Positions 31,054 through 42,039 of a stretch of DNA of 64,000 nucleotides are shown here, piece after piece. The DNA is taken from assembly GCA_021234155.1 (NCBI GenBank), contig JAJEKV010000004.1, forward strand, positions 4,962,109 through 5,026,108, in the 5' to 3' direction. The notes under the pieces were generated by a model. That model saw only the letters and a list, made by a program, of their open reading frames with translations, ran no database searches and was not told where the DNA came from. Origin of the DNA: Isoetes taiwanensis. Lineage: Eukaryota > Streptophyta > Lycopodiopsida > Isoetales > Isoetaceae. The position numbers and the translations under genes were made by a program. Every line of letters starts with the position of its first letter. The first letter of the stretch is position 1.

Positions 31054-32639
31054 TGTGACGTTCTAGCATAATATATGCCCCAAATATGTATATTATACTA
31101 CCACGTCACACGTACATGTCACAAATGACATGTACTTGGAGGCCGTAAAATGTTGCACCTAGGGGACAAGAGTTGCACCTAGGGGGGGCAACTTTGAATG
31201 TTGTGCATGTTAAATAAACATACACAATTATAAACCCAATGGACCCCATTGCCAAATGGCTAAACCCCATTTGGCCAATGTTTAACCTAACCCTAAGGGT
31301 TTCTATATAAGGGCTTCCCTCTTAAACCCTAAACCATTTAGGGTTTTCCTTGAGCTCCCTTCCTTCTCTTGCATTTAGGGTTCTCTTGAGCCATTCCGGC
31401 CAAGCTAAGACCCAAATCCACATTGCCAGGCTCTGTAAAGCCGCCTTTGCACAACAGATCTTCGAGTAGAAGCAGTCTTCAGCAAGATCAGGGGCATGGA
31501 TGCATTCCGAGGATCTGGAGCAGATCGAGTACCAGGTAATTAGTCAATCTGTTGTGCAAAGCCGCCTTTTGGCTAGGTAATAAGCTAGTTTAGCATGTTA
31601 TCCAGCAGTAGAGGCCTTATAGATCCCGAGATCATAAGCCCTAACAAAGGAACCTAACTCTGGATGTTTAGGTAGATAGTTTAGATGTTATTCTTCATTC
31701 TAGTTCTGTGATGATGTTGGTATTTCACTTTGTGACCTCCATGTATTGGGAAGGGGGGTAGAGGTCTAAAGCCTGTGTAGATGATTCTAGATAGCCTACT
31801 AGTTCCCAATTACATGCGGCCTGCGCACAAGGAGCCCGCCTGGTTGTGGGTGGAGGGGCTAGGCCGATGAAAAAGGGGGACTTGTCCCATCACTGAATGG
31901 TTCCTCTGGTGTGTAAAGCCTACCAGGAACCTTAGTGAGCTAGGCTTAATGGCTTGCCACTGCGTGTGGGCAAGGCATGAGCTCGACACCTTTGGGGCGA
32001 TGCGTCGCCTTCCATGAGGTTAAGTCAAATAAGGGCAGTGGCCCTCTAGCCACCTGTGATGGGCATGCATGCCCCTGGAGGAGAGGTGACTCTCCTCCTG
32101 CCTCATCGGGGCTGGGGAGATGCAACCCAGTAATAGCCCTCTTGGCTATGTACCCGACAGGCTATGGCCCGGTCCCAATACTTTTCAACCTACTCTGCAA
32201 AGTGTGCACAGGAGGGGCGGATGGTGTGGACTACCCTCATCTATGTTCTTATGCCAGCCAAATCCGTTGCCATGAATTCTGTCTGCAATGACCTCTGGAG
32301 GCCCAAGCCGTCAGTCAAACCCCCTTGAATCTGAACTCTGGGTAGGACCTCCCTTGTTGCTATTGTTCATGTTGATGTTGTCGTATATGTTTGATTATGA
32401 TGTGTTCACCCTTCGAGGTGATTGTATTGATGTACTGTTATTATATGCTCATGTTTATTCACGCTTCCGCAGATAGATCGACCCGAAGGAAGACGGGTGA
32501 ATGACACATCCACTCTTCCCTTGCTGGCTCATTCCACTGGGAGTGGTGTCAGGTGGATGGCCCCTGTCAGTTTGGCTGTCAGGGGGAATGCTCCGTCTTC
32601 TGATACGATGTGTGTATCGTATAAGTAGGGGACGTCACA
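31054..32639 (+). repeat. 3' LTR of element 1
   Basis: The LTR is 1586 bp, from TGTGACG to CGTCACA, and matches the 5' LTR but lacks the 245-bp MITE-like insertion. It is followed by ATGAG at 32640-32644. Confidence 0.97.
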
Positions 32640-33011
32640 ATGAGAAATATCCTCTTTATAACAGGGAATTTCCATTTATAGAATCTTGCACTAGTGCACT
32701 AGTATTTCGGCCATAACTGTCTGCCTCCAAGGCCACTGTACGACGCATATGAAGAACAATACAAAATACCATTTCTGCTCTATCTCTATATAACTGCACA
32801 GAGATCTAGTAATGTTGGCAAATTTGCAGCTTTAAGCAAAGGAATAAATTGAAGTTGATTCGATAAACCTGTTTTCAAGTAGGCACAGACCATCAACAAT
32901 ATTTAAGCTGCTCCTGCAGTTACTTTCCATGCCGACATGCATTGTGGGTTCCCTACATTCCCAATGTTATGCTCATTTTCACTTGGGCTTAGAATGTTTT
33001 TCCTTTTCTTA

Positions 33012-33946
33012 GGATGATGAAGCAACATTGGAAGGAGAGGAGGCGTTGGAACTACAAGAAGGACGCAAATGATGTAGGAAAGATGCTTTCTAGATGTTCT
33101 TTTGATTTGCCAAATTCTCACAATGTGCAGATTGTTCAATGAAGCTCGACTTGTTAAATGTAGAAAGCGAGATTCCAGTAGAAGAGCTGCTTTCCCGATA
33201 TCGCATGGTAAGGCTAACAATGATTATTGTGTGCTTATATAGTATTCATGATTAATGCTTATATTCTGCATGGGGAGGAGAGCAAAGAGAATGATTCAGG
33301 AAATGAAGACGTCACAGGAGTGGATTATATTCTAATGATGGTAGGCAGATTTTATCATGTTGCTGTATTTATTCGGAAGTAATGTATGATATGTATGGGT
33401 TGAGGAGGGTTGATATGTTCTACAATTATCATTCCTTTCCTATCTTTGACTTTCTAGCTCTAACAAAGGCAGTCTAAGGAACGGACTGGTAGGTTATTCA
33501 GTCTAATATGGCGAATATTGAGATAGATTTTATTTTGCCATTTTTATGTCCTTCAAAAAAAGCAAGAACCTGACAGTGGATGCCCATGCAATGCCAGTTT
33601 TGATAATCTGTGTCTATTTTTAGGAAGCTTTAGTAATTACGGGTGCATATATTTCATTCAATTCCTTAATGTTTTTCTTTCTTGTGTGCTTTTTGTCTAT
33701 TAGAACTTATGTTCTATCAATGATCTCCAATTTATTACATATGACAACTTTCCATATGATATTCCATTTTCCATTGACGAACGTAATTTGTCACCTGATC
33801 CTGGTTCCCCTAGAGAAGATACAAATGTCAAAATCAGGCTTGCTGATGCAGCTGGTGCAACTGAATCTGCACAACCTACGGGATATACATTCTTGATAAC
33901 CAAAGTGCACTCTACAATGAGAGAAGTTGGTGCCCCTGTACAATAG
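33012..33946 (+). pseudogene. SWR1/PIE1-like chromatin remodeler gene fragment
   Basis: Several exon-like pieces match the linker between the HSA and SNF2 ATPase parts of plant SWR1 ATPases. After an acceptor at about 33012 comes DDEATLEGEEAL. Near 33143-33207 comes LDLLNVESEIPVEELLSRYR before a GTAAGG donor. Near 33270-33340 comes an acidic ENDSGNEDVTGVDYIL. At 33704-33946 a frame ends RLADAAGATESAQPTGYTFLITKV. PIE1 is recalled to have AARSAQPTG.T.STTKV there, followed by the ATPase start. Here the sequence diverges after KV and stops at 33944, and no ATPase domain follows. SWR1 exchanges H2A for H2A.Z. This is probably a captured or truncated fragment. It starts 370 bp right of element 1. 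Confidence 0.7.
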
Positions 33947-33949
33947 AGC

Positions 33950-35700
33950 AACAAACCGAGTCAAAGGATTGGGTAGCTTTGGGTGCACATGCATCTTTGG
34001 AGTTGTTAACTTATCTTGCCCCAAGTATAATGGAAATCAAAAGTAGCATGGAAATTGGTGCATTGCATTCCACATTGTTTACGTCCGTGATATGAGCAGA
34101 CAACTAAAGAAAATGTAACCCATTCAATTTATTGAGCAGTAGATGCCCGTAGGCAAGGCAACAACTAAAGAAAATATAACCTTTCATTCTATTGAGCAAT
34201 AGATGCTCGTAAGCAAGGCAACATCAACAACAATTCCCATTTTAGAATTCAGATGCAATTTAAAATTAAGTACAATGAGTGCCATATTCAATTTAAGCAT
34301 TTTGTGTATGTTGATACATGATCTTTTGTCATTAACAAACCTTTGTTTGGTGGTCCAAAACATTCGAGGGTAATCTTTTTAGACCTAGGTATAGATTCTA
34401 GGGTTTCGCTGGGCATTTGACCAAGGGGTTGACCAAAAGTTTAAGTGCAATTCGCCTATTGGACAGGGATAAAGATGAAACGAGATCTGAACAAGGTTTT
34501 CGACTAAAGGGCTAAGTTGAAGTTTGACCAATTTGTACCATGATAATGACCCTAAAATTAAACTAAGACAAATTTTCAGAAATTTACAAGGAGTTGACCT
34601 TACTTTTGACCTCTATTTGGCTGACACATTTTGCGTGGACTTTGACTAGAGGTTTACGTTTGAACGTCCTCGCATATGGAATTTGTGTAAGATGCTGGAT
34701 TAGAGGTTAGAAGGCATATATCAATAGATTGACAGAGAGTTTCACCAAGTGTTGATGGGGAGTTGATTGCAACTATTGCTTTCACTTTAACTTAACACAT
34801 GCGTCAAATATTACTTTTGACTTTTCACTTCTTCAAGTTAGCTCGAATCTTTCAGTTTAATTCAAATTTAGCTTTGACTTCTTAATTTGACCTTGTCGAA
34901 TAGGGTGATTTTAACTTCCAACTTTCTTGCTAAGATCGTCATGTTAAAATCTTCGCACAAAACTTCAGGTGTTTATCCAACTCATTGTGTAGTGCAATAA
35001 GGTTCAATTTAATGCAAGAACGATTTTTTATGAGGTCATGTTCTTTAGTATTTTGATTGCTGCAATTATTTAATGATGCTATGTTGCATATTCTAAACGC
35101 GCATTGGTGTGTTGCAGGTTAAGGTTTGTTACCACAGTGATAAGCAGTGAGACATGCCAAAGGAGGTCTCTATGCAGAAACTACCTCGGTTTTATGTGGA
35201 ATGCATCAGGTTGGATTTCCATGTAATATGCACAACTTTAACCAGCTTATAGAAGTGGACACAAAGGGCATCTTTCATTATGTTCATTGCTTACAGATTT
35301 TTCAGAAGAAAATGATGTTGGAGAGCTGCTCATGTCTACAAAGAAACGTGCGTCCAAAGTTAAAATTGATGTTATGACATTTGGCATTGCTGGCACAAAA
35401 TCAACCACATTCCTTGCTAGAATCATTATGCTAAAAGGATTTGTGGTACAACCACTGATAGTCATGTATTTGCTCGACTTAATACATGCATCGACTAATG
35501 GTTTTGACTTTGGCTTCTTTAGCTATAGGTCAACTCAACTCTCTCTAGTTTAGAATCTTTAGCCGGAATTTAAGGGAATCTCATAAAGTGTAAGGAAATC
35601 TAAACGAGAATGTTCATAAACTCTTCGAAAATTGGAACATGCACAAACTGGAACATGCACATGCTAGAACATGCGCCATAAGACCGATTAAAAACTTGTA
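33950..35700. other. Intergenic DNA with a cluster of TTGAC motifs
   Basis: No recognised gene. A near-duplicate of about 50 bp around AGATGCCCGTAGGCAAGGCA occurs at 34130-34225. Between about 34419 and 34900 the W-box core TTGAC occurs about nine times on the plus strand. Confidence 0.4.
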
Positions 35701-35708
35701 TATATATA

Positions 35709-35736
35709 CTAGAAAAAGTGCCCAGCGTTGCTGGGC
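35709..35736 (-). mobile_element. Helitron-like 3' terminus, minus orientation
   Basis: On the minus strand this reads GCCCAGC-AAC-GCTGGGC, then ACTTTTT and CTAG, followed by T. A short GC-rich hairpin about 7-10 bases before a terminal CTRR, inserted next to T, is the hallmark of Helitron 3' ends. The 5' end would lie to the right. A phrase on the minus strand near 36860-36900 with TCTTTCTATTTAAAAGTGCA and GCACAATGCGGGTG is a weak candidate. Confidence 0.55.
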
Positions 35737-35739
35737 TTC

Positions 35740-38285
35740 ATTGGGATTAACAATTAACAAGAGAAATATGGTTTAAGCACAAATGTTGGGCTTCATCCTA
35801 CTACAAACCTTTGAAACTATGCCTTGACATTATGGCATTGATTTTCTAAAAAGCCTATAGTTGTTTCTAAACTTGTCAATATATTCTTCAAAGAATAGTC
35901 TCCTCGATTTTTATGTCAATATTTCTTCCATTGGGTCAATGGTAGGTCTTTACTGCTTTGCAACTTGCACAACGGAATCTTTCATTTAATATTCTATATG
36001 GAGCAACCATATCCATCTCTCCAAAATCAAGATGGGGTCAAACTTGAATTTCCATGTCACCCTATGATTTAGAAATCATAGGATGAAGTCAATAATGCAG
36101 TCAACCAAAGAAATTAACACATGACAGAAATAAGGCAAGTGTAAAGAGCTTTAAAACAGTGTAATGCCCTTCTTTAGGAATTTTAATATAAATACAAAAA
36201 TATCCCTTTAGGACATGAGTAGGGCACTTGTTTTTAATATGTAGCAAAATAACAGGGGGTTCCAGGGGGATTTGATATAGATATAATTCTTGAAACCATA
36301 GACCATATCCTTAAAACAATTCAATGCGTTATCATAAAAAAAAACAGAGATTTAAGATAAAAAATAATCACATTAGCTGACTGGTTAGATTGGTTAAAGT
36401 AGTCTTATTAGGATATTGAGTTATTTTGGTAAAGGTTCGAATCCTCGTATTTCATATTCTAAAAGCTTAAGCGAAAACGTATAGAGGCTCGATATACCAT
36501 CAAAACCTTAGGCAAACTCGTATTCGACATCTTAAAATCATAGGCGTCCCCAATCATAATTGAGCATAATCGAAACGAGAGGTGTCCAGAGGCTCCAACA
36601 TACAGTCTGGGCCGTAGGATTGACAGATCCGACGACTGTGGTAGTCCAGGGTGCACCTCGTTTAGAAAACCGATTATAAAAATTATTTCAACTAATGTTT
36701 GTTTTTGTTTCACTTTCCTCTTTATTATGTTGAATTGTATGATCTAGCATATCTCCGGTACATAATCGAAGCACAAAATAGAATAGTAAGAACAAAGCAT
36801 TGAGCAATAAGAACCAAACTGTAACCAAACATTGAGCATTAGGAACCAAACGTTGAGCAACACCCGCATTGTGCGTGCACTTTTAAATAGAAAGAACTAA
36901 AGGGACGACCTTGTTCTCGTGATTTCAAACTAAAATGCAATTGCAAATTGAAAAGCTATTATAAGACAACTTTGTTCTCGTGATTTAAGGCTAGGATTTC
37001 AGGATAGAATGCAATTGCAACCTCGAACCAATGAATATTCAAACATTTAAAAGCATCGCACATCTTGCAAAATGTGGCATAACAATTAATTTGTATTTGA
37101 GAAGGATATGGAATTGACATATGGCAGATTTGCACTGCACATGCAGCCGGATGAAGCCAACTTGGTGAAAATAAATTCTTGATTCATATGTTGGATAGAT
37201 GGACACTATAGGACATAAGAAACAAAAAAATAAACATACATCTGAATACCACTACTTGGGAGTGAGTTTGTTATATTTTTGCAGTCAGGTACGTAATGAG
37301 CAGGCCACTTTTTGTTATCCTCCACATGAAGGAGCATACATTCTTATCCTCACACCTTAAACCTTAATATTGGAAGTATCTCCACTGTAGTCAAAAAAAA
37401 ATCCCAACGAATTGACGAAGTATAAAATAGCTAATTTTAGAGCTGCAAAATATTGTTGCCATTACCTTACAAGTGCTGAGATACTGAATGCAATTTATAA
37501 ACCTGTATAATTGGGACACAAACTACTATCTTCAGTCATTATCTCTTGCAAACATGCACTGGGTCAATGCAATCCAACATAATCAGAATCTATTAGAACA
37601 TACACTGAGTTAATGCAAGCAAATGTAACCAACAGAATCCGTTTTTCAACTCAAAAAATTCCTTGATGACAGATATACTAAGACAGTAAAAAAGGATATA
37701 TTTGCATTCTTCAAGCTCAATGGAACATGCATTGCATGCTCTCTAAAAACACGTCATAATTGCATGTGAGGACACTGGAGAGATTCGGCGATTTTTATTG
37801 TCCCAAGCAATAAGAAATGATTTCAGATATTTAAGAGAATTGTGCAAGCTCAATGGAACATGTATACTCTTTGCAAATACTTCATAGCCAGTGCATCCAT
37901 AGCCATCACAGATCTGCCATATCCTTTGCTATATGCTTAAGGTTTACTTTGGAAGGAATGATATACACAAAAAATAGTTGCGCATACTGCAAACTTATTG
38001 ATCATGATATAGCTTCTAATATTTAACTTAATTAGTAACCCATAGTTATAATAAATTTACTCTTAAGAAAAGTAGCCACTAAATCAATGGGAGCACCTCT
38101 GCTCCTTAGAAGTTCCCAAATGGTAGCTTGAACCTCTCCTTTATCCTTGTAAGGCAAATTATAAGCTAATCTCTGAAGCTACCATAAGAACCGAACGAAC
38201 AATCTGCGAGATCGACCCAAAGGAACCGCGAATAGACATAGTCGACCACTGATAGAGGCAAGAGCTTCGAAAAGGATGCTATCAA
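35740..38285. other. AT-rich DNA with no recognised gene
   Basis: Repeated phrases such as GAACATGCA and CATTGAGCA occur, but no reading frame carries a family signature. Some of it may be the body of the Helitron-like element ending at 35709. Confidence 0.35.
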
Positions 38286-38300
38286 GGAAGCTAAATTGTC

Positions 38301-39190
38301 GGGAGGACCAAACAAGTAGCTAAGAAGGTGGGAAGCCTCGGCTTGCACCCGAATATTAAAGCACTCGCAACATGTGGCCTAGGCCAGACGAAGAACCTAG
38401 CCACTCAAGCTCTTCAGACGAATCGTATCACTCTTGGAGGAGCAACGGCTTAGCACTTCAGGTGAATGATCGCAACGCTCGGGGGAAATTGAGATCGTGA
38501 TGCCCGCTTCTGGAGGTGAGGAGCAAATAGCAAGAGCAACCTCAGCAACAGGAGCAACCCCAGCAACATGAAGAGCAGGTGAGGAGCAAGCAGCAGGAGC
38601 AACCTCGGCAGTAGGAGCAACCCCAACACCAGGAAGAGTAGGTGAGCAGCAAGCAGTAGGAGCAACCCCAACACCAGGAATAGTAGGTGAGCATCTACCA
38701 GTAGGAGCAACCTCGGCAACACGAGCAACCCCAGCAGCAAGAAGAGCAGCAAGGGGAGCCAGCAATGCGAAAGAAAAGGGCAGGAAGAAAGTGGTTGCAA
38801 GGGAGGAAGAGATGTAGGCAAGGGAGAAGCAAACAAAGATGAGTGAAGATAGGCGTAGGGGGAGCGTGGTTGTCAGAAAACCACAACCGGACGAACCGGA
38901 GGAGGATGAGCCCGAGGAGGAAGGACCACGCTGACAAGAGGGGGGAGCAAGAGGCTAAGAAGAAGAGGAGGAGGAGGCCGAACAGACGGAGCTGATGCTC
39001 GGCAACCATATCCAATGCAGTCCAAGGAGGGCAAGATCAGCGAGAAGCTATTTAAGGCTGAAGCAAGATATTGAGTACGAGAAGAAGAAGGCAGCATGCA
39101 ATATTTATCTCCTCCGATGGATCTGACAAATTACTGATATTGTAAGTAGAATGCCAGAGTCCGTCAAAGGTAGCCGACCTAGAAATGTAG
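38301..39190 (+). pseudogene. Relic of the H3-tail gene in element 4
   Basis: At 38301-38327 the plus strand reads G-RTKQVAKKV, which recalls H3 ARTKQTARK with Gly for Ala1, Val for Thr6 and Lys for Arg8. No start codon is left. Downstream, across frame breaks, are Ala/Thr/Pro-rich repeats (38520-38760), basic and acidic stretches (RKPQPDEPEEDEPEEEG at about 38875-38930) and SYLRLKQDIEYEKKK (about 39040-39080). The last matches the Tyr-rich coil SYVLKHELEYRKKLKEY that precedes the histone fold in element 1. No convincing histone fold follows before the hairpin at 39248. The tail match rests on few residues; the coil match and the position support it. Confidence 0.55.
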
Positions 39191-39247
39191 TATAGCACTT
39201 AATTCTTGTTAAAAATGTCAAAGAGTAGCCAAGATCAGGCCACTCTG

Positions 39248-39306
39248 GTCACTCCGCGCCAAAGGCGTCTGCGTCGCAAACGCAGACCCCTTCCGCGCGA
39301 AGTGAC
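39248..39306 (+). repeat. Nested hairpin 1 of element 4
   Basis: The outer arms GTCACTCCGCGC and GCGCGAAGTGAC enclose inner arms GTCTGCGT and ACGCAGAC, which are perfectly complementary. The sequence is unlike the hairpins of the other elements but the plan is the same. Confidence 0.88.
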
Positions 39307-39447
39307 TCGAGTCGCCTATAATTGCACTTTTAGATGTCCTTTTAGCATGAAATAAGTTGCTAGTTAGTCTAGGATTGATCCAAATAGCCATTTTAGTGTC
39401 TTATAGTTCTTAGAGATGTTGACTTTTGGTAGAAATCAGGGCACTCT

Positions 39448-39535
39448 GGTCACTCCGCGCCAGAGGCCCATGCGTCTGGTCACTCCGTGCCAGAGGCCCA
39501 TGTGTTGAGAACGCAGATGTCATTGGCGCAAAGTT
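39448..39535 (+). repeat. Nested hairpin 2 of element 4, rearranged
   Basis: GTCACTCCGCGCCAGAGGCC is followed by a tandem copy GTCACTCCGTGCCAGAGGCC. The right arm AACGCAGATG...GGCGCAAAGT is only partly preserved. Confidence 0.7.
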
Positions 39536-39919
39536 GTTGGCCTTAGAAATTGTTGTCACACATTGGTATAATACACCAACACACGTTATAGGTGCACTAC
39601 CATCAAGTACCTTCTGCCATGCCTTTGTAGTATAGATAATTATCTAGGAATCTATTCTATCTAGGTAATTTAGTCCAACACACCAAGTACACCCAGAAAG
39701 TAAGTCTCTTTATACCACCCCATAACAGTAAATAAGTATCTTTCTCAGTGCCTAGTAAAGTGCCAAATGCCAAGTGGGTCATTTGAGGTAGAGTGAATAA
39801 AGGTATAAAAATAGGGTTTGTAGAGTAAGTAGGCATAAGTAATTGTTGTTGTGGTAGTATTAGTTGCCTTGTGCACTTAGGGCAGTAAAAATAGGTCAGG
39901 AGAACCTTCGTTGCAGATC

Positions 39920-40280
39920 CTCGAGCCTCGACAGGGGAGTGACTCGACAACATCAACGAATTGAAAGCATAGGGCAACCTTATGAAAGAAACTTCAGCAA
40001 ATCAAACGCCAAGATGGTGTACATGGAAGCCCGAACACAAGTAATAAAGGGGAGGCTATAGGAAGGACGATTGCGACATCAAGAATAGACACAAGAGTTG
40101 CCAAGAGAGCTATGCAACAGCCAATGGGCATCATGGCACTTACAAAATTGATCACATTAGGGGAGGAACATCTCCTAGTCAAGGATATTCTCCAAGTGTT
40201 ATATTGTCTCGAGGAAGGGCCCCACATCGATGACCAATGTCACAGCTACGCCATCAACAAGTAGATGACTTCATCGACTT
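39920..40280 (+). pseudogene. ORF-X relic of element 4
   Basis: One frame reads QQPMGIMALTKLITLGEEHL, then VKDILQVLYCLEEGPHIDD. This is collinear with element 3 (MEPLIGITTLSPVVIEGEEC, NDILQLTYCLDEELRIDEL) and with element 1. Upstream, only short pieces are left. It lies between the hairpins and gag, as expected. Confidence 0.65.
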
Positions 40281-40639
40281 GTGACATCAAGAGTCCTAAA
40301 GGATGAGACTGGACATACCTCCTAGGAATGGCAACTATCGTAGGTATACGGGCCCATAGTAGTATCAGATTTAGACTTCAAGCAAAGATGCTTTGGCTAA
40401 GGAGGTATTACAAGCCAGCAAGGGTGGGCTGCTCAGGAATAGAAATATGGGGAGTCTGCAACAAAACTTCTTCCTCATCAGCCCCGATACTTCAGAGCAA
40501 CTATATCAACTTTGACAACACTATCTCAAGATCACGACGATCTTTGATCTTCCACCTTAGAGATGGAGGTCAAACACCATCAAGAAGAGGCACCATGGGG
40601 GACCAAATACCATCATTACTAACTGATCAGTCAAGATTA

Positions 40640-41900
40640 TAGTCCCTGCACATGGATGCAAATAAACTTCTCTCAGGAAGAGAAGTTGCACAGTTAGAAG
40701 TGGTAAAGCACTCAACATTGTCATCAGCCTTATAACAACAGCACGTGACCGCCAAGACGAATAATCGAATCAACAAGGTCAACACAACAATATCAATTCA
40801 GGAGTTAGAAGAATCATCCTCAAATCTCGTAACCTCCAAGGCAGATGAGTTGAAAGATTCTACACAATGGTGAACATTACCTTCAAGCATTTGGAGATGT
40901 GACACCGAGACTTATGTCGCCCACTGCATCATCAAGTCCACTACTATGGATAACTTTAATGAAGGTAGTCAACATCAATATTAAGGACGAGCAGAGTCAG
41001 AATATGTTCGACAAAAGAAAGCAGGGCACATGAATAATTATACAACTCCTCCAAGGAGACCAGATTTTTCAACAAACTATGGATCATCGCCTTGCTACTC
41101 CAATGACTAACGACTACACCAACTTTAAGCAAGCTAGAGGACCTATCAAATAGTTGAATATCTTAGAATTATGGGTGATAAAATCCATGATGGGATTGGG
41201 ACGAAATTTCGAGTAGATTTTTGCATTTCTTTTAGAAAGGATGGACCCAAGAATGAAGCAAAGCTTCAAGGATTGGGAAGAAACACGTATGGAGTATTAA
41301 AACTACATACATTGCTGACAGATATCCAAACTATTGGAACCTCTTAATGAGCTTGATCACCTCGCTAAGAAGAATTCAATAATAGGATAACGTTGACCAT
41401 GTATATGACGAGTACCTCCATAGTATAAGGAATAATCTGACCAAATGAAGGGAAGCAATCTAATAAGTCCAACCAACTTCTTAGATAGCATCAACTCAAA
41501 CGTGGGACTATTTCAAGAGCGCAATAGTTAAGAAAGGGGAGATCTTAGAGTATAGATTATATGTAAAACAAGAATAATTATTTGATTGCATAGTTTTTTA
41601 TGTGTGTCCAAAGGAAATGTCATGCTGACTAAACTTATGGCCATAGGATTTATGTAAGTAATTCTTTAACCTGTAGCCTTGCACCTCGTAGATGGCGGAC
41701 ATCTTTAAGAGCAAGACTCTTAAGTCTAAATATAGGCTAATAATTATGGCAAGGCCGAGTAATTAGCAGCACAAAAGGAACAAGAGTCAAGTTCGACATC
41801 AACCTTAATTAAGCGGAGCAAAGTAGAGCATCGGCACCAACTTATGTACATTGGCAAGTATGACCTCATAATAGGCATGGAATATTAAAGCCGGCTAAGG
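40640..41900 (+). pseudogene. Decayed gag and protease of element 4
   Basis: No long open frame. The 3' end keeps YIGKYDLIIGMEY (41840-41890), equal to the C-terminal protease motif of element 1 (NIGKYDLIIGMEY). The gag body is recognisable only by position. Confidence 0.6.
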
Positions 41901-42039
41901 CAATAATTGATTATCATAAGCAAGAGATGTTTATCCCAACACCAAAGGACAAGTACCTTATAATTAAAGTTAAGGAAGTAATTTCAATCGCACAACACAT
42001 GTCAGTGAAGCAATTACTTAAGTGCATCATGAGGAATGA

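Larger units (their letters stand above)
19206..32639 (+). mobile_element. Element 1: chromodomain Ty3/gypsy LTR retrotransposon carrying a histone H3-like gene
   Basis: A structurally complete 13.4-kb element with paired LTRs, ATGAG target duplications, tRNA-iMet primer site, gag-protease, RT, RNase H, integrase, C-terminal chromodomain and polypurine tract. Between the primer site and gag it has about 4.7 kb of extra DNA holding an H3-like gene, ORF-X and five nested hairpins. Coding damage includes a frame break in the H3-like gene, one in ORF-X, a gag/pol break, one in RT-RNase H, and several stops in integrase. It is probably not autonomous now. The LTRs differ at scattered bases and by a 245-bp insertion in the 5' LTR, so insertion was not very recent. 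Confidence 0.95.

Noticed and set aside
38166-38175. ATCTC at 38169-38173 as the left target duplication of element 4 (ATCTC follows its 3' LTR).
   Set aside because: No LTR start follows it; a 5-bp match is expected by chance within a kilobase.
38397-39097. Leu/Ala-rich minus-strand frames in element 4.
   Set aside because: Antisense of the low-complexity coil region; no independent motif.
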